From Providencia rettgeri (GTDB taxonomy: Bacteria; Pseudomonadota; Gammaproteobacteria; Enterobacterales; Enterobacteriaceae), in contig NZ_CP053896.1 in the NCBI RefSeq assembly GCF_013255915.1, positions 2,790,001-2,854,000 of the forward strand: DNA of 64,000 nt, written 5' to 3'. Numbering within the stretch: position 1 is the first letter of the stretch; each line of letters begins with the position of its first letter. Both the position numbers and the translations under genes were made by a program. Below are positions 49,874 to 61,907 of the stretch, piece by piece. The notes beneath the pieces are model-generated. The model made no database searches. It was not told the DNA's origin and saw only the letters and a list, made by a program, of their open reading frames with translations.

Positions 49874-50767
49874 TTATTCCTCTTCTTGGCAGCCTAGCCA
49901 GCCTTCACGCCCAGGGAATGGTGCCCTCACCACACGCCCTTTTGGCAATGAATTCAAATCGTCTGGCAGTAATTCACTCAATGTACAGAATTGGATATCT
50001 TCTTGTGTAATTCGTTCCAATAATTGTGAAAATTGTTCCGATTTAGACATCCCTTCCACTTCAGTGTGAATAGTATAAACTGGAATGCCTTGATCTTCTT
50101 TAATTGCTTGAAGAATAAAATCATTAAATGCCTCATCACTCACGACTGTTCCCACAACTTCATCGTAAGTCGGCAGTGTTACAGGAATTTGAACTGTCCC
50201 TAATGAGCCATCCGCTAAAATTGGCCTAAATGGATATTTACCACGGCAATCACTGTTGTAGTCAAAGTTAAACGTTTGTTTAACTTCCAATACGCGCTCA
50301 TCGCCTCGCCAACCAGCTACGGCTGAACAAGTCACACGATGCCCAATAGCTTGCTCCAATGCATCAACACCTAGCTTAACCTGCTCAGTCAGTTGCGGTT
50401 TGCTCCATTTCGCAACCTTAGCCTGCCAGCCTTGATGATCCCATGCATGTAAGCCAACTTCATGGCCAGCATCCAAGGTTTGTTTCATCAAGTAACCTAA
50501 ATCCTTAGCAATTTTTTTACCCGGCCATGCTGTGCCCGCTAATAAGATATCTAACCCATAAAGGGATGCTGCATTAGACCTAAGCATTTTCCACAGAAAT
50601 TTAGGACGCAAAAGGCGCCATAAATGGCGCCCCATGTTATCGGGTCCTACGCTGAAGAAAAAGCTGGCCTGAATATTATGCTCTTTGAGCACTTTGAGTA
50701 ACTGTGGAACCCCTTTTAATGTACCTTGGTAGGTATCCACATCAATTCTCAAGCCAACTTTTTTCAT
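49874..50767 (-). CDS. arnD: ArnD, undecaprenyl phosphate-Ara4FN deformylase
   Basis: NodB-type deacetylase that removes the formyl group to give undecaprenyl phosphate-Ara4N. Motif 1 is [11 protein letters not shown] near residue 6, motif 2 [14 protein letters not shown] near 125. 297 residues. Its ATG shares one base with the arnA stop codon. Confidence 0.96.
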   Translation of the reverse strand: MKKVGLRIDVDTYQGTLKGVPQLLKVLKEHNIQASFFFSVGPDNMGRHLWRLLRPKFLWKMLRSNAASLYGLDILLAGTAWPGKKIAKDLGYLMKQTLDAGHEVGLHAWDHQGWQAKVAKWSKPQLTEQVKLGVDALEQAIGHRVTCSAVAGWRGDERVLEVKQTFNFDYNSDCRGKYPFRPILADGSLGTVQIPVTLPTYDEVVGTVVSDEAFNDFILQAIKEDQGIPVYTIHTEVEGMSKSEQFSQLLERITQEDIQFCTLSELLPDDLNSLPKGRVVRAPFPGREGWLGCQEEE

Positions 50768-52752
50768 TAGTCTTTATTACCTAACTCTTCAACAGCACCT
50801 TGTAAGAAGAAATCTAATGTTTCTTCAATGGTATCTTTCATATCGATAGTTGGAACCCAGTCCAGTAAACGACGTGCGTTTTCAACACTTGGTTTACGGT
50901 GTTCAACGTCTTGATACCCTTGGCCATAATAGCTGCTGCTTTCGATTTCACGGAAACCTGCAAATGGAGGGAATTTTCCACGTTGTGGGTGTTTTTCGAA
51001 GCTTTCCAGCAACATTTCCGCTAATTCACGAATACTGGCTTCATTCGTTGGGTTACCGATATTGATGATTTGGCCGTCACACTTACCATCTTTATTTTCG
51101 ATAATACGGAACAGTGCTTCAATACCGTCTTTAATATCTGTAAAACAGCGTTTTTGTGCACCACCATCAACCAGTTTAATCGGAGAACCTTCAACCAAGT
51201 TCAAGATCAACTGTGTAATTGCACGAGAACTACCAATACGCGCAGAGTTCAAGCTATCTAAACGTGGTCCCATCCAGTTAAATGGACGGAATAAGGTGAA
51301 CTTCAGACCTTCTTTTGCACCGTATGCCCAAATCACTCGGTCAAGTAATTGTTTAGATACTGAGTAAATCCAACGTTGTTTATTGATTGGTCCTACGATC
51401 AGGCGTGATTCATCTTCATCAAACTCTTTATCATCACACATACCATAAACTTCAGAAGTTGATGGGAAAATGATGCGTTTGTTGTATTTCACACAGTAAC
51501 GTACAACTTTTAAGTTTTCTTCGAAGTCTAACTCGAAAACACGCAGTGGGTTACGGGTATATTCGATTGGCGTCGCGATCGCAACCAAAGGCAGAATAAC
51601 GTCACATTTTTTGATGTGATATTCAATCCATTCTGTATGGATGCTAACGTCACCTTCAATAAAGTGGAAACGTGGGTTACCAATAAAACGTTCAATTGCG
51701 GAAGAACCGATATCCATACCATAGATATCGTAATTACCGTCTTTTAACAGGCGCTCAGTCAAGTGGTTACCGATAAAGCCGTTAACACCAAGGATCAGAA
51801 CACGTGTACGACGTTTTACTTGTGCCGTTGGTTTTGCACCAACACGAACATCTGTCACGATACCCATTTCGTTAGCAAGGCGGCTACCTTGCATATATAA
51901 ACCCGTCTCACTTTGGCCGCTAATCACTTCGATAGCACCTTGACCACAAGCGATACGCAGTGGGTCACTCGAAAGTACCGTACCTGCTGGTTTACCTTGG
52001 TTATCATCTAAAACGCGTGCGCGCCAAATAACCATTTTGCGTGCACCTAAATAGGTAAACGCACCTGGGTAAGGTTCAGTCACTGCACGAATCAAGCAAT
52101 TAACGTCTTTTGCACTGTCGTTCCAATTAATCAAACCATCTTCAGCGGTACGGCGACCAAAGTACGTTGCTTGACTTTCGTCTTGTGCAACGGCTTTGTA
52201 GCTACCAGCTTCGATTAATGGCAGTGTTTTATCCAGCAAAACTTCCGCCGCTTCACGGACTTTTGCATGTAAAGTTAGGCTAGTGTCTGTATCGGTAATA
52301 ACCACTTTTTCTTGAGCAATGATATCGCCAGCGTCGGCTTTAGCTACCATTTTATGTAAGGTTACACCTGTTTCGCTTTCGCCTTTTAATAATGCCCAAT
52401 TAATAGGCGCACGACCGCGATATTTAGGGAGTAATGAACCATGTAGATTAAACGCACCTTTAGGCGCGATAGCTAACAGCTCTTCACTCAACATATCACG
52501 ATAGTAGAAGGAGAAAATCACATCAGGTTTCATTTCGCGAATACGTTCAATCCACAATGGGTGATTAACGTTTTCAGGCGCAAAAACAGGAAGCTCCATG
52601 TCAGCACTTAAACGCGCAACAGAGGAGTAAAAGTGGTTTTCATTTGGGTCATCAGTGTGGGTAAACACTGCTTGGATATCAAAACCTGCTTTTTCAAGCG
52701 CTTTTAGCCCTACGCAGCCAATATCATGATAGGCAAAAACAATAGCTTTCAT
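50767..52752 (-). CDS. arnA: Bifunctional UDP-Ara4N formyltransferase / UDP-GlcA dehydrogenase ArnA
   Basis: 661 residues. The N-terminal domain (1-300) is the formyltransferase with Asn102, His104 and Asp140 at E. coli positions ([18 protein letters not shown]). The C-terminal domain (about 315-661) oxidatively decarboxylates UDP-GlcA; it starts with the NAD-binding [10 protein letters not shown] and has [16 protein letters not shown] and EHRKPS. One-base overlaps with arnC and arnD (stop/start TAATG). Confidence 0.98.
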   Translation of the reverse strand: MKAIVFAYHDIGCVGLKALEKAGFDIQAVFTHTDDPNENHFYSSVARLSADMELPVFAPENVNHPLWIERIREMKPDVIFSFYYRDMLSEELLAIAPKGAFNLHGSLLPKYRGRAPINWALLKGESETGVTLHKMVAKADAGDIIAQEKVVITDTDTSLTLHAKVREAAEVLLDKTLPLIEAGSYKAVAQDESQATYFGRRTAEDGLINWNDSAKDVNCLIRAVTEPYPGAFTYLGARKMVIWRARVLDDNQGKPAGTVLSSDPLRIACGQGAIEVISGQSETGLYMQGSRLANEMGIVTDVRVGAKPTAQVKRRTRVLILGVNGFIGNHLTERLLKDGNYDIYGMDIGSSAIERFIGNPRFHFIEGDVSIHTEWIEYHIKKCDVILPLVAIATPIEYTRNPLRVFELDFEENLKVVRYCVKYNKRIIFPSTSEVYGMCDDKEFDEDESRLIVGPINKQRWIYSVSKQLLDRVIWAYGAKEGLKFTLFRPFNWMGPRLDSLNSARIGSSRAITQLILNLVEGSPIKLVDGGAQKRCFTDIKDGIEALFRIIENKDGKCDGQIINIGNPTNEASIRELAEMLLESFEKHPQRGKFPPFAGFREIESSSYYGQGYQDVEHRKPSVENARRLLDWVPTIDMKDTIEETLDFFLQGAVEELGNKD

Positions 52753-53744
52753 TAGTCTTCTTCCTGATTTTTGTCGGATTTCGCATCTGCTCCAACGACT
52801 TTTTGAATAAAATAACGGGGTCTCGCGCGCACATCATTGTAGATCCTACCAATGTATTCGCCCAATAAACCCATGGCAACAAACTGTGCACCAATAAACA
52901 TAAAGAGTACTGCAAACAGCGTGAATACGCCATCTGCGGCCCACTCTGCGCCAAAAATTAAACGCAATGCAATTAACAATACCGCTAATAAAAAACCGCC
53001 AGCGGCGATAATACTACCGACAACACTCAATAAACGCAGTGGTGCCGTAGTCAGGCATGTTAATAAGTCATACATTAAATTAATCAGCTTCATAAAGCTG
53101 TATTTAGAATCACCAAACTCGCGTTCTGCATGCGCTACATCAATTTCAATGGTTCTACGTGCAAATGTATTTGCTAAAATAGGAATAAATGTACTTCTTT
53201 CATGACATTGCAACATAGCTTGAATAATATGACGGCGATACGCACGTAACATACAGCCATAGTCACCCATAGAGCGGCCTGTTGCTTTGGTGATCATCGC
53301 ATTAATCATTTTAGACGCTGTTTTGCGAAACCAAGAATCTTGGCGATTCGCACGGCGTGTACCAACTACATCATAACCTTGCATCGCAGTTTGCACTAAA
53401 CGAGGGATTTCCTCTGGCGGGTTTTGCAAATCCGCATCCAAAGTAATTACTAAATCGCCATCCGCTTGGTTAAAACCGGCCATAATAGCAGAATGCTGAC
53501 CATAATTACGGTTTAAAATAATTGCAATAACATGGTTTTCTGGATTTTCCGCTGCTTCTGTAAGCATTTGCGCTGAACGGTCGCTACTACCATCATCAAC
53601 TAAAATTAATTCATAAGATTGAGTTAATTGTTTACATGACTTGATAGTACGTTCTAGCAATTGCGGTAAGCTCTGCTCTTCATTATAGACAGGGATTACC
53701 ACTGAGACTTTTTTTATCTCATCAAATTCATCTGCGTGTGACAC
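52752..53744 (-). CDS. arnC: ArnC, undecaprenyl phosphate Ara4FN transferase
   Basis: GT2 glycosyltransferase that loads Ara4-formyl-N on undecaprenyl phosphate at the inner face of the membrane. N-terminal catalytic domain with [24 protein letters not shown] and [14 protein letters not shown]; two C-terminal helices (about 235-300) ending with [20 protein letters not shown]. 330 residues. One-base overlaps on both sides. Confidence 0.96.
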   Translation of the reverse strand: MSHADEFDEIKKVSVVIPVYNEEQSLPQLLERTIKSCKQLTQSYELILVDDGSSDRSAQMLTEAAENPENHVIAIILNRNYGQHSAIMAGFNQADGDLVITLDADLQNPPEEIPRLVQTAMQGYDVVGTRRANRQDSWFRKTASKMINAMITKATGRSMGDYGCMLRAYRRHIIQAMLQCHERSTFIPILANTFARRTIEIDVAHAEREFGDSKYSFMKLINLMYDLLTCLTTAPLRLLSVVGSIIAAGGFLLAVLLIALRLIFGAEWAADGVFTLFAVLFMFIGAQFVAMGLLGEYIGRIYNDVRARPRYFIQKVVGADAKSDKNQEED

Positions 53745-54889
53745 TATTTTGACTCCAAAAGAACTGCTTCTACAGCTTTGACAACCCGCTCAACATCTGC
53801 ATCTGTCATATCAGGGAATAATGGTAGCGAACATAATGTCGCACTATTCCATGTTGATTCAGGTAAGGTTAATTCAGGATATTTTTCACGATAATATTTT
53901 TGTGTGTGGGCAGCACGAAAATGTAGCCCTGTACCAATATCGTGCTCTTTCAATTTTTCCATGAAAGTATCACGGTCAATACCGCATTGTTTTTTATCAA
54001 CACGCACCATGAATAAATGATTAGCATGTAAATGTGGGTAATCAGGTACGGTAAGCATCTGTAATGGGGATTTTTTTAGCAATTCACGATAACGCGCCGT
54101 CAGTTCAGCACGACGCTGGTTTAACTGCTCGACACGAGATAATTGCACAACCGCTATTGCAGCATGGATATCAGACAAATTATATTTAAAACCAGGTTCA
54201 ACAACCTCTGCTTGCGGCTTACGGCCTTGCATTTGTCTATCAAACGCATCAACGCCTAGACCGTGAAACTTAAGCGTACGTACACGCTGAGCGAGCTTGT
54301 CATCATCTGTTGCGACTAATCCCCCTTCCGCACAGGTGACATTTTTGATGGCATGAAAAGAGAAAATAGACGTTCCCTTTTCGCCAATCCACTCATCTTT
54401 ATAACGAGTACCCACGGCATGTGCTGCATCTTCAATTAAAGCTACACCGGCTTTTTGAGCAATCAAACGCAATGCGTCAAGATCACAAGGAGCCCCCGCA
54501 TAATGAACTGGGATAATGGCCTTTGTTTTTTCTGTTAACGCTTTTTCTACGGCATCAGGTTGGATCATTAATGTGTCACGATCAACATCAATCATCACAG
54601 GGGTTGCACCAAGCAATTCAATCATGTTAATCGTAGAAACCCATGTTTGTGATGGTGTAATAATTTCATCACCAGGGCCAATACCTAATGCCATTAAGAC
54701 AACATGCATCCCCGCTGTTGCAGAAGAAAGTGCAATCGCATGCTTACAGCCATAACGCTTACAAAAATCTTCTTCTAATTGATGATTCTGTGGGCCTGTA
54801 GTTATCCAGCCTGAACGCAGAACTTTTTCAACTGCCTTGACCTCTTCATCACCGATTGCCGGTTTTGAAAATGGTAAGAAATTGCTCAT
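53744..54889 (-). CDS. arnB: UDP-Ara4O aminotransferase ArnB
   Basis: PLP-dependent DegT/DnrJ/EryC1 aminotransferase forming UDP-L-Ara4N from the 4-keto sugar with glutamate. The PLP lysine is Lys182 in [24 protein letters not shown] and [13 protein letters not shown] N-terminal features ([11 protein letters not shown]) are present. 381 residues. First gene of arnBCADTEF; a PhoP-like promoter lies upstream. Confidence 0.97.
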   Translation of the reverse strand: MSNFLPFSKPAIGDEEVKAVEKVLRSGWITTGPQNHQLEEDFCKRYGCKHAIALSSATAGMHVVLMALGIGPGDEIITPSQTWVSTINMIELLGATPVMIDVDRDTLMIQPDAVEKALTEKTKAIIPVHYAGAPCDLDALRLIAQKAGVALIEDAAHAVGTRYKDEWIGEKGTSIFSFHAIKNVTCAEGGLVATDDDKLAQRVRTLKFHGLGVDAFDRQMQGRKPQAEVVEPGFKYNLSDIHAAIAVVQLSRVEQLNQRRAELTARYRELLKKSPLQMLTVPDYPHLHANHLFMVRVDKKQCGIDRDTFMEKLKEHDIGTGLHFRAAHTQKYYREKYPELTLPESTWNSATLCSLPLFPDMTDADVERVVKAVEAVLLESK

Positions 54890-54924
54890 ATTGTTTATAG
54901 CCTAGTTTTCATTGTGAATAGAAT

Positions 54925-54959
54925 ATTCTAGTTAATTATACTTTAACCGAACCTCAACA
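54925..54959 (-). promoter_or_regulatory. PhoP-like promoter of the arn operon
   Basis: On the minus strand TGTTGA-GGTTC-GGTTAA (54959-54943) matches the PhoP box at 10 of 12 positions. Exactly 12 bases later comes TAGAAT (54930-54925) as a -10. This is the class I PhoP layout. A second possible -10, TATAAT, overlaps between them inside a GTTAA-N7-TTAAC palindrome. PmrA boxes (CTTAAG type) fit less well. The start of arnB lies about 35 bases on. Confidence 0.55.
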
Positions 54960-55008
54960 CCTGCAAACATTGCGGGATTATCATGCAAAAATAAGTGATA
55001 AAAACACC

Positions 55009-55785
55009 TTATTGCTTATCCGTTAAATTTATAACCTGCCACACCCGGTGAGATGCACTGTGGCTTAACTTAATTTCAGACATAAATATGTCAGATAAAT
55101 TTTTTTCTGTCATTATACATTCTGGTTTCCCTACTGCGACTAACTGTCCTTGTTTTATCATCCAAATACAAGATGCATTTTTATACGAATGGCTAAGATC
55201 ATGACCACTCATTATAACGGTTCCTAAGCAATCACAAAAATATTTAATCCATTTATCAAGCATTGCTTGCTGAATAATATCTAAATTATTGGTCGGCTCA
55301 TCCAATAATATAAATTTCCCCTCGCATTGCTGTTTATCCCAGACCTGCAAAAATGCTGCTACAATTCGGACTCTTTGCCATTCACCACCCGAGAGTTGGT
55401 TAATAGGTTTACTTAATAATGATGTTAGTTGAAAATCGCTACATAAACGCTCAAAAACACCAGCAGAAAACACTGTGTTAGGTGAAAACAGGCCAACATA
55501 TTGAAAAACTTTGAGTATTGGAATGTAACTAACTAATTGTGAAAGATAAGCACGTTGTTGGCTCAATTGAGCAATATGATATTGCCGTATACTTCGCCCA
55601 CCAATTAAAATATCGCCACCTACAGGCAAATAACCGCTTATCGCAGCTAATAATGTACTTTTCCCGGCCCCATTGGCACCCAATATATGAATTTGTTCAC
55701 CAGCTAGCACTTGAGCTGAAACATTGACCAAGCGTGTATCGATGGTAATATTTTTAATATCAATAATTAATTTATTTTCCATCAT
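55009..55785 (-). CDS. btuD: Vitamin B12 importer ATPase BtuD
   Basis: ATP-binding subunit of the BtuCDF cobalamin importer. Walker A GANGAGKST near residue 35, signature LSGGEWQRVR, Walker B FILLDEPTNNLD. Start set at the ATG at 55785 just after the btuC stop, because it best fits the family N-terminus; an ATG at 55797 inside btuC is in frame. About 258 residues, longer at the C-terminus than E. coli (249). The btuE gene that separates btuC and btuD in E. coli is absent. Confidence 0.92.
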   Translation of the reverse strand: MMENKLIIDIKNITIDTRLVNVSAQVLAGEQIHILGANGAGKSTLLAAISGYLPVGGDILIGGRSIRQYHIAQLSQQRAYLSQLVSYIPILKVFQYVGLFSPNTVFSAGVFERLCSDFQLTSLLSKPINQLSGGEWQRVRIVAAFLQVWDKQQCEGKFILLDEPTNNLDIIQQAMLDKWIKYFCDCLGTVIMSGHDLSHSYKNASCIWMIKQGQLVAVGKPECIMTEKNLSDIFMSEIKLSHSASHRVWQVINLTDKQ

Positions 55786-55787
55786 TT

Positions 55788-56789
55788 TTACCGCCATTGT
55801 TGGTGACGGATTAACAAGAAAATAAATATCGGTGCCCCTAAGGTTGCCGTAATAACACCAATGGGAACTTCCGCATTGGCGATTAATAACCGAGACAGAA
55901 TATCTGCTGTTAATAACCCTAATGCCCCTGCCACTGCAGAACCAACCAATAATACGCGGTTATCTGTTAAACCACTTAATCTCAATATATGAGGAATAAC
56001 TAAGCCAATAAAGCTAATCGCCCCCGCAATAGCAACGCTGAGGCCAATTAATACACCACTAATAATAATCAATATAACGCGCCATTTATGGATTGATATA
56101 CCTAATTGATAAGCTTGTACTGTACCTAATGAAAGGTAATTCAGTATATTTCCTTGGAAAAGCACCCAAATTAAAAATGGCAAGCAACCAATAACAAGAC
56201 CAAATTGTCGCCAATCAACCCCACTAAAACTCCCCATCATCCAATAGAGTAACTGTCGTAAATCAAGGTTGCTGCTCATATATACCATCCATGTCATACA
56301 AGCACCACTAATCACGCCTAGAGCAACACCAACAAGCAATAAACTTGAATTACTCAAGTTCTTACGGCGAGCAAAATAGAGCAATATGGAGGTAAACAAT
56401 AGTGCTCCTATAATTGCGCTAATACTTAATAGCCAATAGTGCGTCACGCCTGAAGACAATAATACAGCCAGCACCACAGCAACACCTGCACCGTTACTTA
56501 CCCCCAATAAGCCAGGCTCGGCCAAGGGGTTTTCAAATAAGGCTTGCATGATAGCCCCTGTGACTGCAAGAGCTGCGCCAATAACAATCACCGCAAGTGT
56601 GCGGGGAAAACGAATTTGTCCCACGAACATGTGTCCTGCATCACTCATCCATCGTGTTGGTGGTAACCACACTTCACCTGCACACAGAGAAAGTAGCACA
56701 GCAGTAATCAGCAAAGCGCTCAATAGAGTAATTAGCTTTAAGTCGGAACATCGCTGTTGATGATGCAAATTTTCAAGTTGCTGATCCAT
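55788..56789 (-). CDS. btuC: Vitamin B12 importer permease BtuC
   Basis: FecCD-family permease of BtuCDF, 333 residues with about ten helices. Landmarks: RFPRTLAVIVIGAALAVTGAI, NPLAEPGLLGVSNGAGVAVV and the coupling-loop region SFIGLVIPHILRL. Coupled to btuD. The gene starts opposite the RhoGAP gene, with about 116 bases between the two start codons. Confidence 0.96.
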   Translation of the reverse strand: MDQQLENLHHQQRCSDLKLITLLSALLITAVLLSLCAGEVWLPPTRWMSDAGHMFVGQIRFPRTLAVIVIGAALAVTGAIMQALFENPLAEPGLLGVSNGAGVAVVLAVLLSSGVTHYWLLSISAIIGALLFTSILLYFARRKNLSNSSLLLVGVALGVISGACMTWMVYMSSNLDLRQLLYWMMGSFSGVDWRQFGLVIGCLPFLIWVLFQGNILNYLSLGTVQAYQLGISIHKWRVILIIISGVLIGLSVAIAGAISFIGLVIPHILRLSGLTDNRVLLVGSAVAGALGLLTADILSRLLIANAEVPIGVITATLGAPIFIFLLIRHQQWR

Positions 56790-56905
56790 TGAATTTTTTC
56801 TTATTTTTCATTAAGTCAGGAAATTATAGCTTTTTATGTAAGCAAAGCGATAACAATAATCTTATGCTCCTGCATAATTTAACGACCTCATTAAAAGGAA
56901 ATTAT

Positions 56906-57955
56906 ATGAATACTAAATCAAATACAAATCTCCATCCTAGGCTTAAATCGTTTAACCTACAACCAGCCCAACCAATAGAGACTGTATATAGCGAAAGAAA
57001 GGGGGTTTTTGCGTCCATAAAGAAAATAATAAATAGCTGCAAAAGTTTCTTTGGTTTCGTCTCAAATCACAATTTCGAACCTATAAATGTAGAAAATGTA
57101 AAGTTCAGAGCATTGACAGAACAAGAAAAATTAGTAAACAGTATTATTTCTGATGCCGTTAGCAGAAACGCACTCTCGCCACATGAAGTCTCTCTGTTAG
57201 AAACAAAACTACCTAGTGTACAAACACTAGTTAAAATTCTAATTGAAAAAAATAACGCCCTATCAACGGAAGGAATTTTTCGAATTCCAGGTCAAGAAAC
57301 AGCCATGCAATTTATAAAAGATAATATTAATAAATCAAATTTAGCTGATTTAGATATTTGTAGCTTAGCAGGGGCGTTAAAATCTTTATGCTCTGAAGTA
57401 AATAGTAATTTTCCCTCAGAAGAAAATAGAATCAGTTTGCTCATGAATCAACATCACGAAGACTACCTCAATCTGTTGAAAGTTAAAGTAGGAGAAATAT
57501 TCACAGAAAAATCAGAAAATTACAATGCGTTACTGGATTCAATTGAAAAGTTAGAATTTAACACTTTCACTCAACAAAGAGCACAGATATTCGAACAAGA
57601 AGTTTCAAAAGCAGAAGATTTAGGTGGATGTAACGAACATACTAGAAAACTAATTCGCTATCTTTTCGATGAGATCACAGAAAATTCTAGTCAATGGAAA
57701 GTTTCGGTATTAAAGCACAGCGAAGTAATGAAATCGCCCTTAGCTCAAACACTAGCCCCTCTAATTGCTGGGATAGTAAAAAACTCAGACAAAAATAAAA
57801 TGTCTGCACATAATCTCGCTATTGCAGCAAAAGCTCTACTCATACCTGCAAATACCTTTTCAAAGAACACTAAACCAGAAGACATAATTTTAAGAGAAAA
57901 TATGTCTGCCCATTATTTTGAAGCTATTGCTACTTATATGGCTAATAAATACTAA
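56906..57955 (+). CDS. RhoGAP-domain protein, eukaryotic type
   Basis: 349 residues. The part from about 105 to 310 resembles a eukaryotic RhoGAP domain: LPSVQTLVKILIEKNNALST runs into EGIFRIPGQ with Arg126 at the arginine-finger position, then LAGALKSL with Lys159, and NKMSAHNLAIAAKALLIP near 297-314, matching the conserved NKM..NLA helix. A long charged insertion (about 170-265) lies between the halves. The N-terminal 90 residues are basic, with no signal peptide or membrane helix. AAAAGGA lies five bases before the ATG at 56906; an earlier ATG at 56789 overlaps btuC and is unlikely. Eight of ten Arg codons are AGA/AGG and many Ile are ATA, unlike its neighbours, which suggests transfer. 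A GAP for host Rho-family GTPases is inferred; delivery to a host is not shown. Confidence 0.75.
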   Translation: MNTKSNTNLHPRLKSFNLQPAQPIETVYSERKGVFASIKKIINSCKSFFGFVSNHNFEPINVENVKFRALTEQEKLVNSIISDAVSRNALSPHEVSLLETKLPSVQTLVKILIEKNNALSTEGIFRIPGQETAMQFIKDNINKSNLADLDICSLAGALKSLCSEVNSNFPSEENRISLLMNQHHEDYLNLLKVKVGEIFTEKSENYNALLDSIEKLEFNTFTQQRAQIFEQEVSKAEDLGGCNEHTRKLIRYLFDEITENSSQWKVSVLKHSEVMKSPLAQTLAPLIAGIVKNSDKNKMSAHNLAIAAKALLIPANTFSKNTKPEDIILRENMSAHYFEAIATYMANKY

Positions 57956-57976
57956 TTCTACACTTTTAGTAAAAAC

Positions 57977-58000
57977 AAAGACCGCCTAGGCGGTCTTTTT
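57977..58000. terminator. Bidirectional terminator between the RhoGAP gene and ihfA
   Basis: AAAGACCGCC and GGCGGTCTTT form a perfect 10-base stem with a 2-base loop, T-run on the plus strand and A-run on the left. It ends the RhoGAP transcript and the pheST-ihfA transcript from the other side. Confidence 0.9.
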
Positions 58001-58018
58001 TCATATCAAACGATATAA

Positions 58019-58315
58019 TTACTCTTTCGGAGTTGCTTTTTCTACACGGCTTTTTAATTTTTGGCCTGGGCGGAAGGTAACAACACGGCGGGCAGTAATT
58101 GGAATATCTTCCCCAGTTTTAGGGTTACGTCCGGGACGTTGATTTTTATCACGTAAATCAAAGTTACCGAATCCAGATAATTTTACTTGCTCACCATTTT
58201 CTAAGGAAAGGCGAACCTCTTCAAAGAAAGTTTCGACAAGGTCTTTAGCATCACGTTTGCTAACACCCAGTTTTTCAAACAAATTTTCTGACATTTCAGC
58301 TTTAGTAAGCGCCAT
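58019..58315 (-). CDS. ihfA: Integration host factor subunit alpha
   Basis: DNA-bending HU/IHF-family protein, 98 residues (99 in E. coli) and almost identical: [37 protein letters not shown] and the DNA-intercalating arm [14 protein letters not shown]. It begins 4 bases after pheT ends and is co-transcribed with pheST. Confidence 0.98.
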   Translation of the reverse strand: MALTKAEMSENLFEKLGVSKRDAKDLVETFFEEVRLSLENGEQVKLSGFGNFDLRDKNQRPGRNPKTGEDIPITARRVVTFRPGQKLKSRVEKATPKE

Positions 58316-58319
58316 AGGT

Positions 58320-60707
58320 TTAGTCCCTCAAGGAGGCTTGGAATCGCTGTTTTAACGCAGCAATACACAGATCAACGGTAGCAGTGATCTCTTCTTCTTC
58401 CATAGTACGCTGGGTATCTTGGAAGACAAGACTGATAGCAAGGCTCTTATAGCCATCCGCTATTCCTTCACCACAGTACACATCAAATAAGTTTATGCCA
58501 ACTATATGATTTATGCCAACTTTTTTACACTCTGCTAAAACTTCAGCAGCAGCCACATCTTCTGGCACGACAACAGCGATGTCACGGCGGTTCGATGGAT
58601 AGCGCGAAATCGCCTTAGCTTCAGGGATGACACGTTGTGCTATCGCATCACTACGAACCTCAAACACCACCGTACGACCATTTAAATCGAGTTTGCGTTC
58701 TAATTCTGGGTGAACTACACCAATAAAGCCAATGTGTTCATTTTCCAGATAAATCCCAGCACTTTGACCTGGATGCAATGCAGGATGTGCCTCAGATTTA
58801 AATGTAATTTGATTTAGTTTCCCAGTCAATTCAAAAACAGCTTCAAGATCACCTTTTAAGTCAAAGAAGTCAACAACTTGTTTATCTAATGACCAATGTT
58901 CTTCAAATCTGTTACCTGTAATGACCCCTGCCAACATAGGTTCTTGGCGAATTCCATATTCTGCTTGATTATCAGGAATAAAGCGCAGACCTGTCTCAAA
59001 TAAACGAATTCTATTTTGTTGACGATTTTGATTATAGACAACCGTTCCTAATAAACCAGTCAGTAACGATAAACGCATCGCTGACATATCAACAGAAATA
59101 GGGTTAGGTAAAAGCAACGCGTCTTGTTGTGGGTGCAGTAAAGCTTGAACTTTAGGGTCAACAAAACTATAAGTGATTGCTTCTTGGTAACCACGGTCAA
59201 CTAACATTGCTTTAATACGTTTTAAAGGTAAGTTAGCTTCTTTGTGGTTAGTCATGGTCAAATCAGCACGTAATGGCACATCAGGGATGCTGTTATAACC
59301 ATATACACGAGCAACTTCTTCCACTAAGTCTTCTTCGATTTGCATATCGAAGCGCCAACTTGGGGCGACAACATCCCATGTATTAGCAGAAACCGTGACT
59401 TTGCACCCTAAACGCGTCAAAATATCAGTAACTAACTCATCTTCAATAAAGTGACCAATCAAACGGTCTAATTTATTGCGTGTCAGTTTAATATTTGCGG
59501 CTTTTGGTAAATGCTGTTCACTGGTTACATCAATAATTTCACCGACTTCACCACCACAAATCTCAACAATTAGCGCAGTAGCACGTTCAATCGCTTTAAA
59601 CTGTAATTGAGGGTCAACACCACGCTCAAAACGGTGAGATGCATCAGTGTGCAAACCGTAATTACGTGCACGACCTGTGATCGATAATGGGTCGAAGAAT
59701 GCACACTCTAATAAAATATTTTTGGTTTCCGTATTAACACCTGAGTGTTCACCGCCAAAAATACCTGCAATCCCCAGTGCTTTTGATTCATCAGCAATCA
59801 CTAATGTGTCTGATTTTAACGTTGCTTCACTGCCATCAAGGAGAACTAGTTTCTCCCCTTCTTTTGCCATGCGAGCAACAATAGCACCATCTAAACGGTC
59901 AAGATCGTAAGCGTGTTGAGGTTGGCCCAATTCCAATAAGACGTAGTTGGTAATATCTACTACTGCATCGATAGAACGGACGCCACCACGACGTAGCTTT
60001 TCTTTCATCCACATTGGTGTTGGTGCAGAAACATCAATATTTTTGATCACACGGCCTAAGAAACGTGGACAAGCATTTGGTGCTTCAACTCGAATTGGGA
60101 ATGTGTCTTTTGTCGTTGCAGAGACGGCGTTAATAACTGGTTCATTTAACGCTAATTTATTAATAACAGCGACATCACGTGCAACCCCAAGAATACTTAA
60201 GCAATCTGCACGGTTTGGTGTAATGCTGATTTCAATCGCATTATCATCAAGTTTTAGATATTCACGAATATCGGTACCGATAGTGGCATCCTGCGGCAAT
60301 TCAATAATTCCGCTGTGGTCATCAGAAATACCCAGTTCAGAATAAGAACACAGCATACCTTCAGAAGGTTCGCCACGTAGTTTTGCCGCTTTAATTTTAA
60401 AATCACCCGGTAATACCGCACCAACCGTTGCAACAGCAACTTTTAGGCCTTGACGGCAGTTTGGTGCACCACAGACGATATCTAATAAACGCTCACCGCC
60501 TACGTTAACTTTTGTAACGCGCAGTTTGTCTGCATTTGGGTGTTGACCACACTCAACCACTTCACCAACAACAACGCCGTGAAATTGGCCAGCAACTGCA
60601 TCTACACCATCAACTTCCAAACCCGCCATCGTGATTTGGTCGGATAATGCTTCACTACTGATCGCCGGGTTTACCCATTCGCGTAACCATAGTTCACTGA
60701 ATTTCAT
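58320..60707 (-). CDS. pheT: Phenylalanyl-tRNA synthetase beta subunit
   Basis: 795 residues as in E. coli. An N-terminal tRNA-binding OB domain (about 40-150; [20 protein letters not shown]), the B3/B4 editing domain, the B5 domain, the catalytic-like core with [12 protein letters not shown], and the C-terminal anticodon-binding FDX-ACB domain ([14 protein letters not shown]). Forms an alpha2beta2 enzyme with PheS, 14 bases upstream. Confidence 0.98.
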   Translation of the reverse strand: MKFSELWLREWVNPAISSEALSDQITMAGLEVDGVDAVAGQFHGVVVGEVVECGQHPNADKLRVTKVNVGGERLLDIVCGAPNCRQGLKVAVATVGAVLPGDFKIKAAKLRGEPSEGMLCSYSELGISDDHSGIIELPQDATIGTDIREYLKLDDNAIEISITPNRADCLSILGVARDVAVINKLALNEPVINAVSATTKDTFPIRVEAPNACPRFLGRVIKNIDVSAPTPMWMKEKLRRGGVRSIDAVVDITNYVLLELGQPQHAYDLDRLDGAIVARMAKEGEKLVLLDGSEATLKSDTLVIADESKALGIAGIFGGEHSGVNTETKNILLECAFFDPLSITGRARNYGLHTDASHRFERGVDPQLQFKAIERATALIVEICGGEVGEIIDVTSEQHLPKAANIKLTRNKLDRLIGHFIEDELVTDILTRLGCKVTVSANTWDVVAPSWRFDMQIEEDLVEEVARVYGYNSIPDVPLRADLTMTNHKEANLPLKRIKAMLVDRGYQEAITYSFVDPKVQALLHPQQDALLLPNPISVDMSAMRLSLLTGLLGTVVYNQNRQQNRIRLFETGLRFIPDNQAEYGIRQEPMLAGVITGNRFEEHWSLDKQVVDFFDLKGDLEAVFELTGKLNQITFKSEAHPALHPGQSAGIYLENEHIGFIGVVHPELERKLDLNGRTVVFEVRSDAIAQRVIPEAKAISRYPSNRRDIAVVVPEDVAAAEVLAECKKVGINHIVGINLFDVYCGEGIADGYKSLAISLVFQDTQRTMEEEEITATVDLCIAALKQRFQASLRD

Positions 60708-60721
60708 GAGATAACCCCGCC

Positions 60722-61741
<1,020 letters not shown>

Positions 61742-61832
61742 TTATTCACTATATATATTAAGCTTCACATTCTATTTGGTAATGAATGAATACTTAACTG
61801 ATTTTACTGTACTTAATCTAAAACTAGAAATG

Positions 61833-61856
61833 AAAAAGCCTCCCTAAGGAGGCTTT
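61833..61856 (-). terminator. pheST attenuator (terminator)
   Basis: On the minus strand AAAGCCTCC pairs with GGAGGCTTT and is followed by a T-run; it lies between pheM and pheS. When phenylalanyl-tRNA is plentiful it ends transcription before pheS. Earlier leader segments around GGGGGC (61897-61903) probably form the competing antiterminator. Confidence 0.85.
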
Positions 61857-61907
61857 AGCGTAACTTTTCATTTCTTTTTTCTATTTACGCGAAAAAGCCC
61901 CCGAAAT

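Noticed and set aside
54931..54947. PmrA box in the arn promoter (TTAA repeats 11 bases apart)
   Set aside because: The spacing fits, but the flanking bases do not match the CTTAAG-type half-sites; the PhoP reading fits the -10 distance better.
56789..56905. Longer N-terminus for the RhoGAP protein from the ATG at 56789
   Set aside because: It would overlap the btuC start, has no ribosome site, and its translation resembles AT-rich intergenic DNA; the ATG at 56906 has AAAAGGA.
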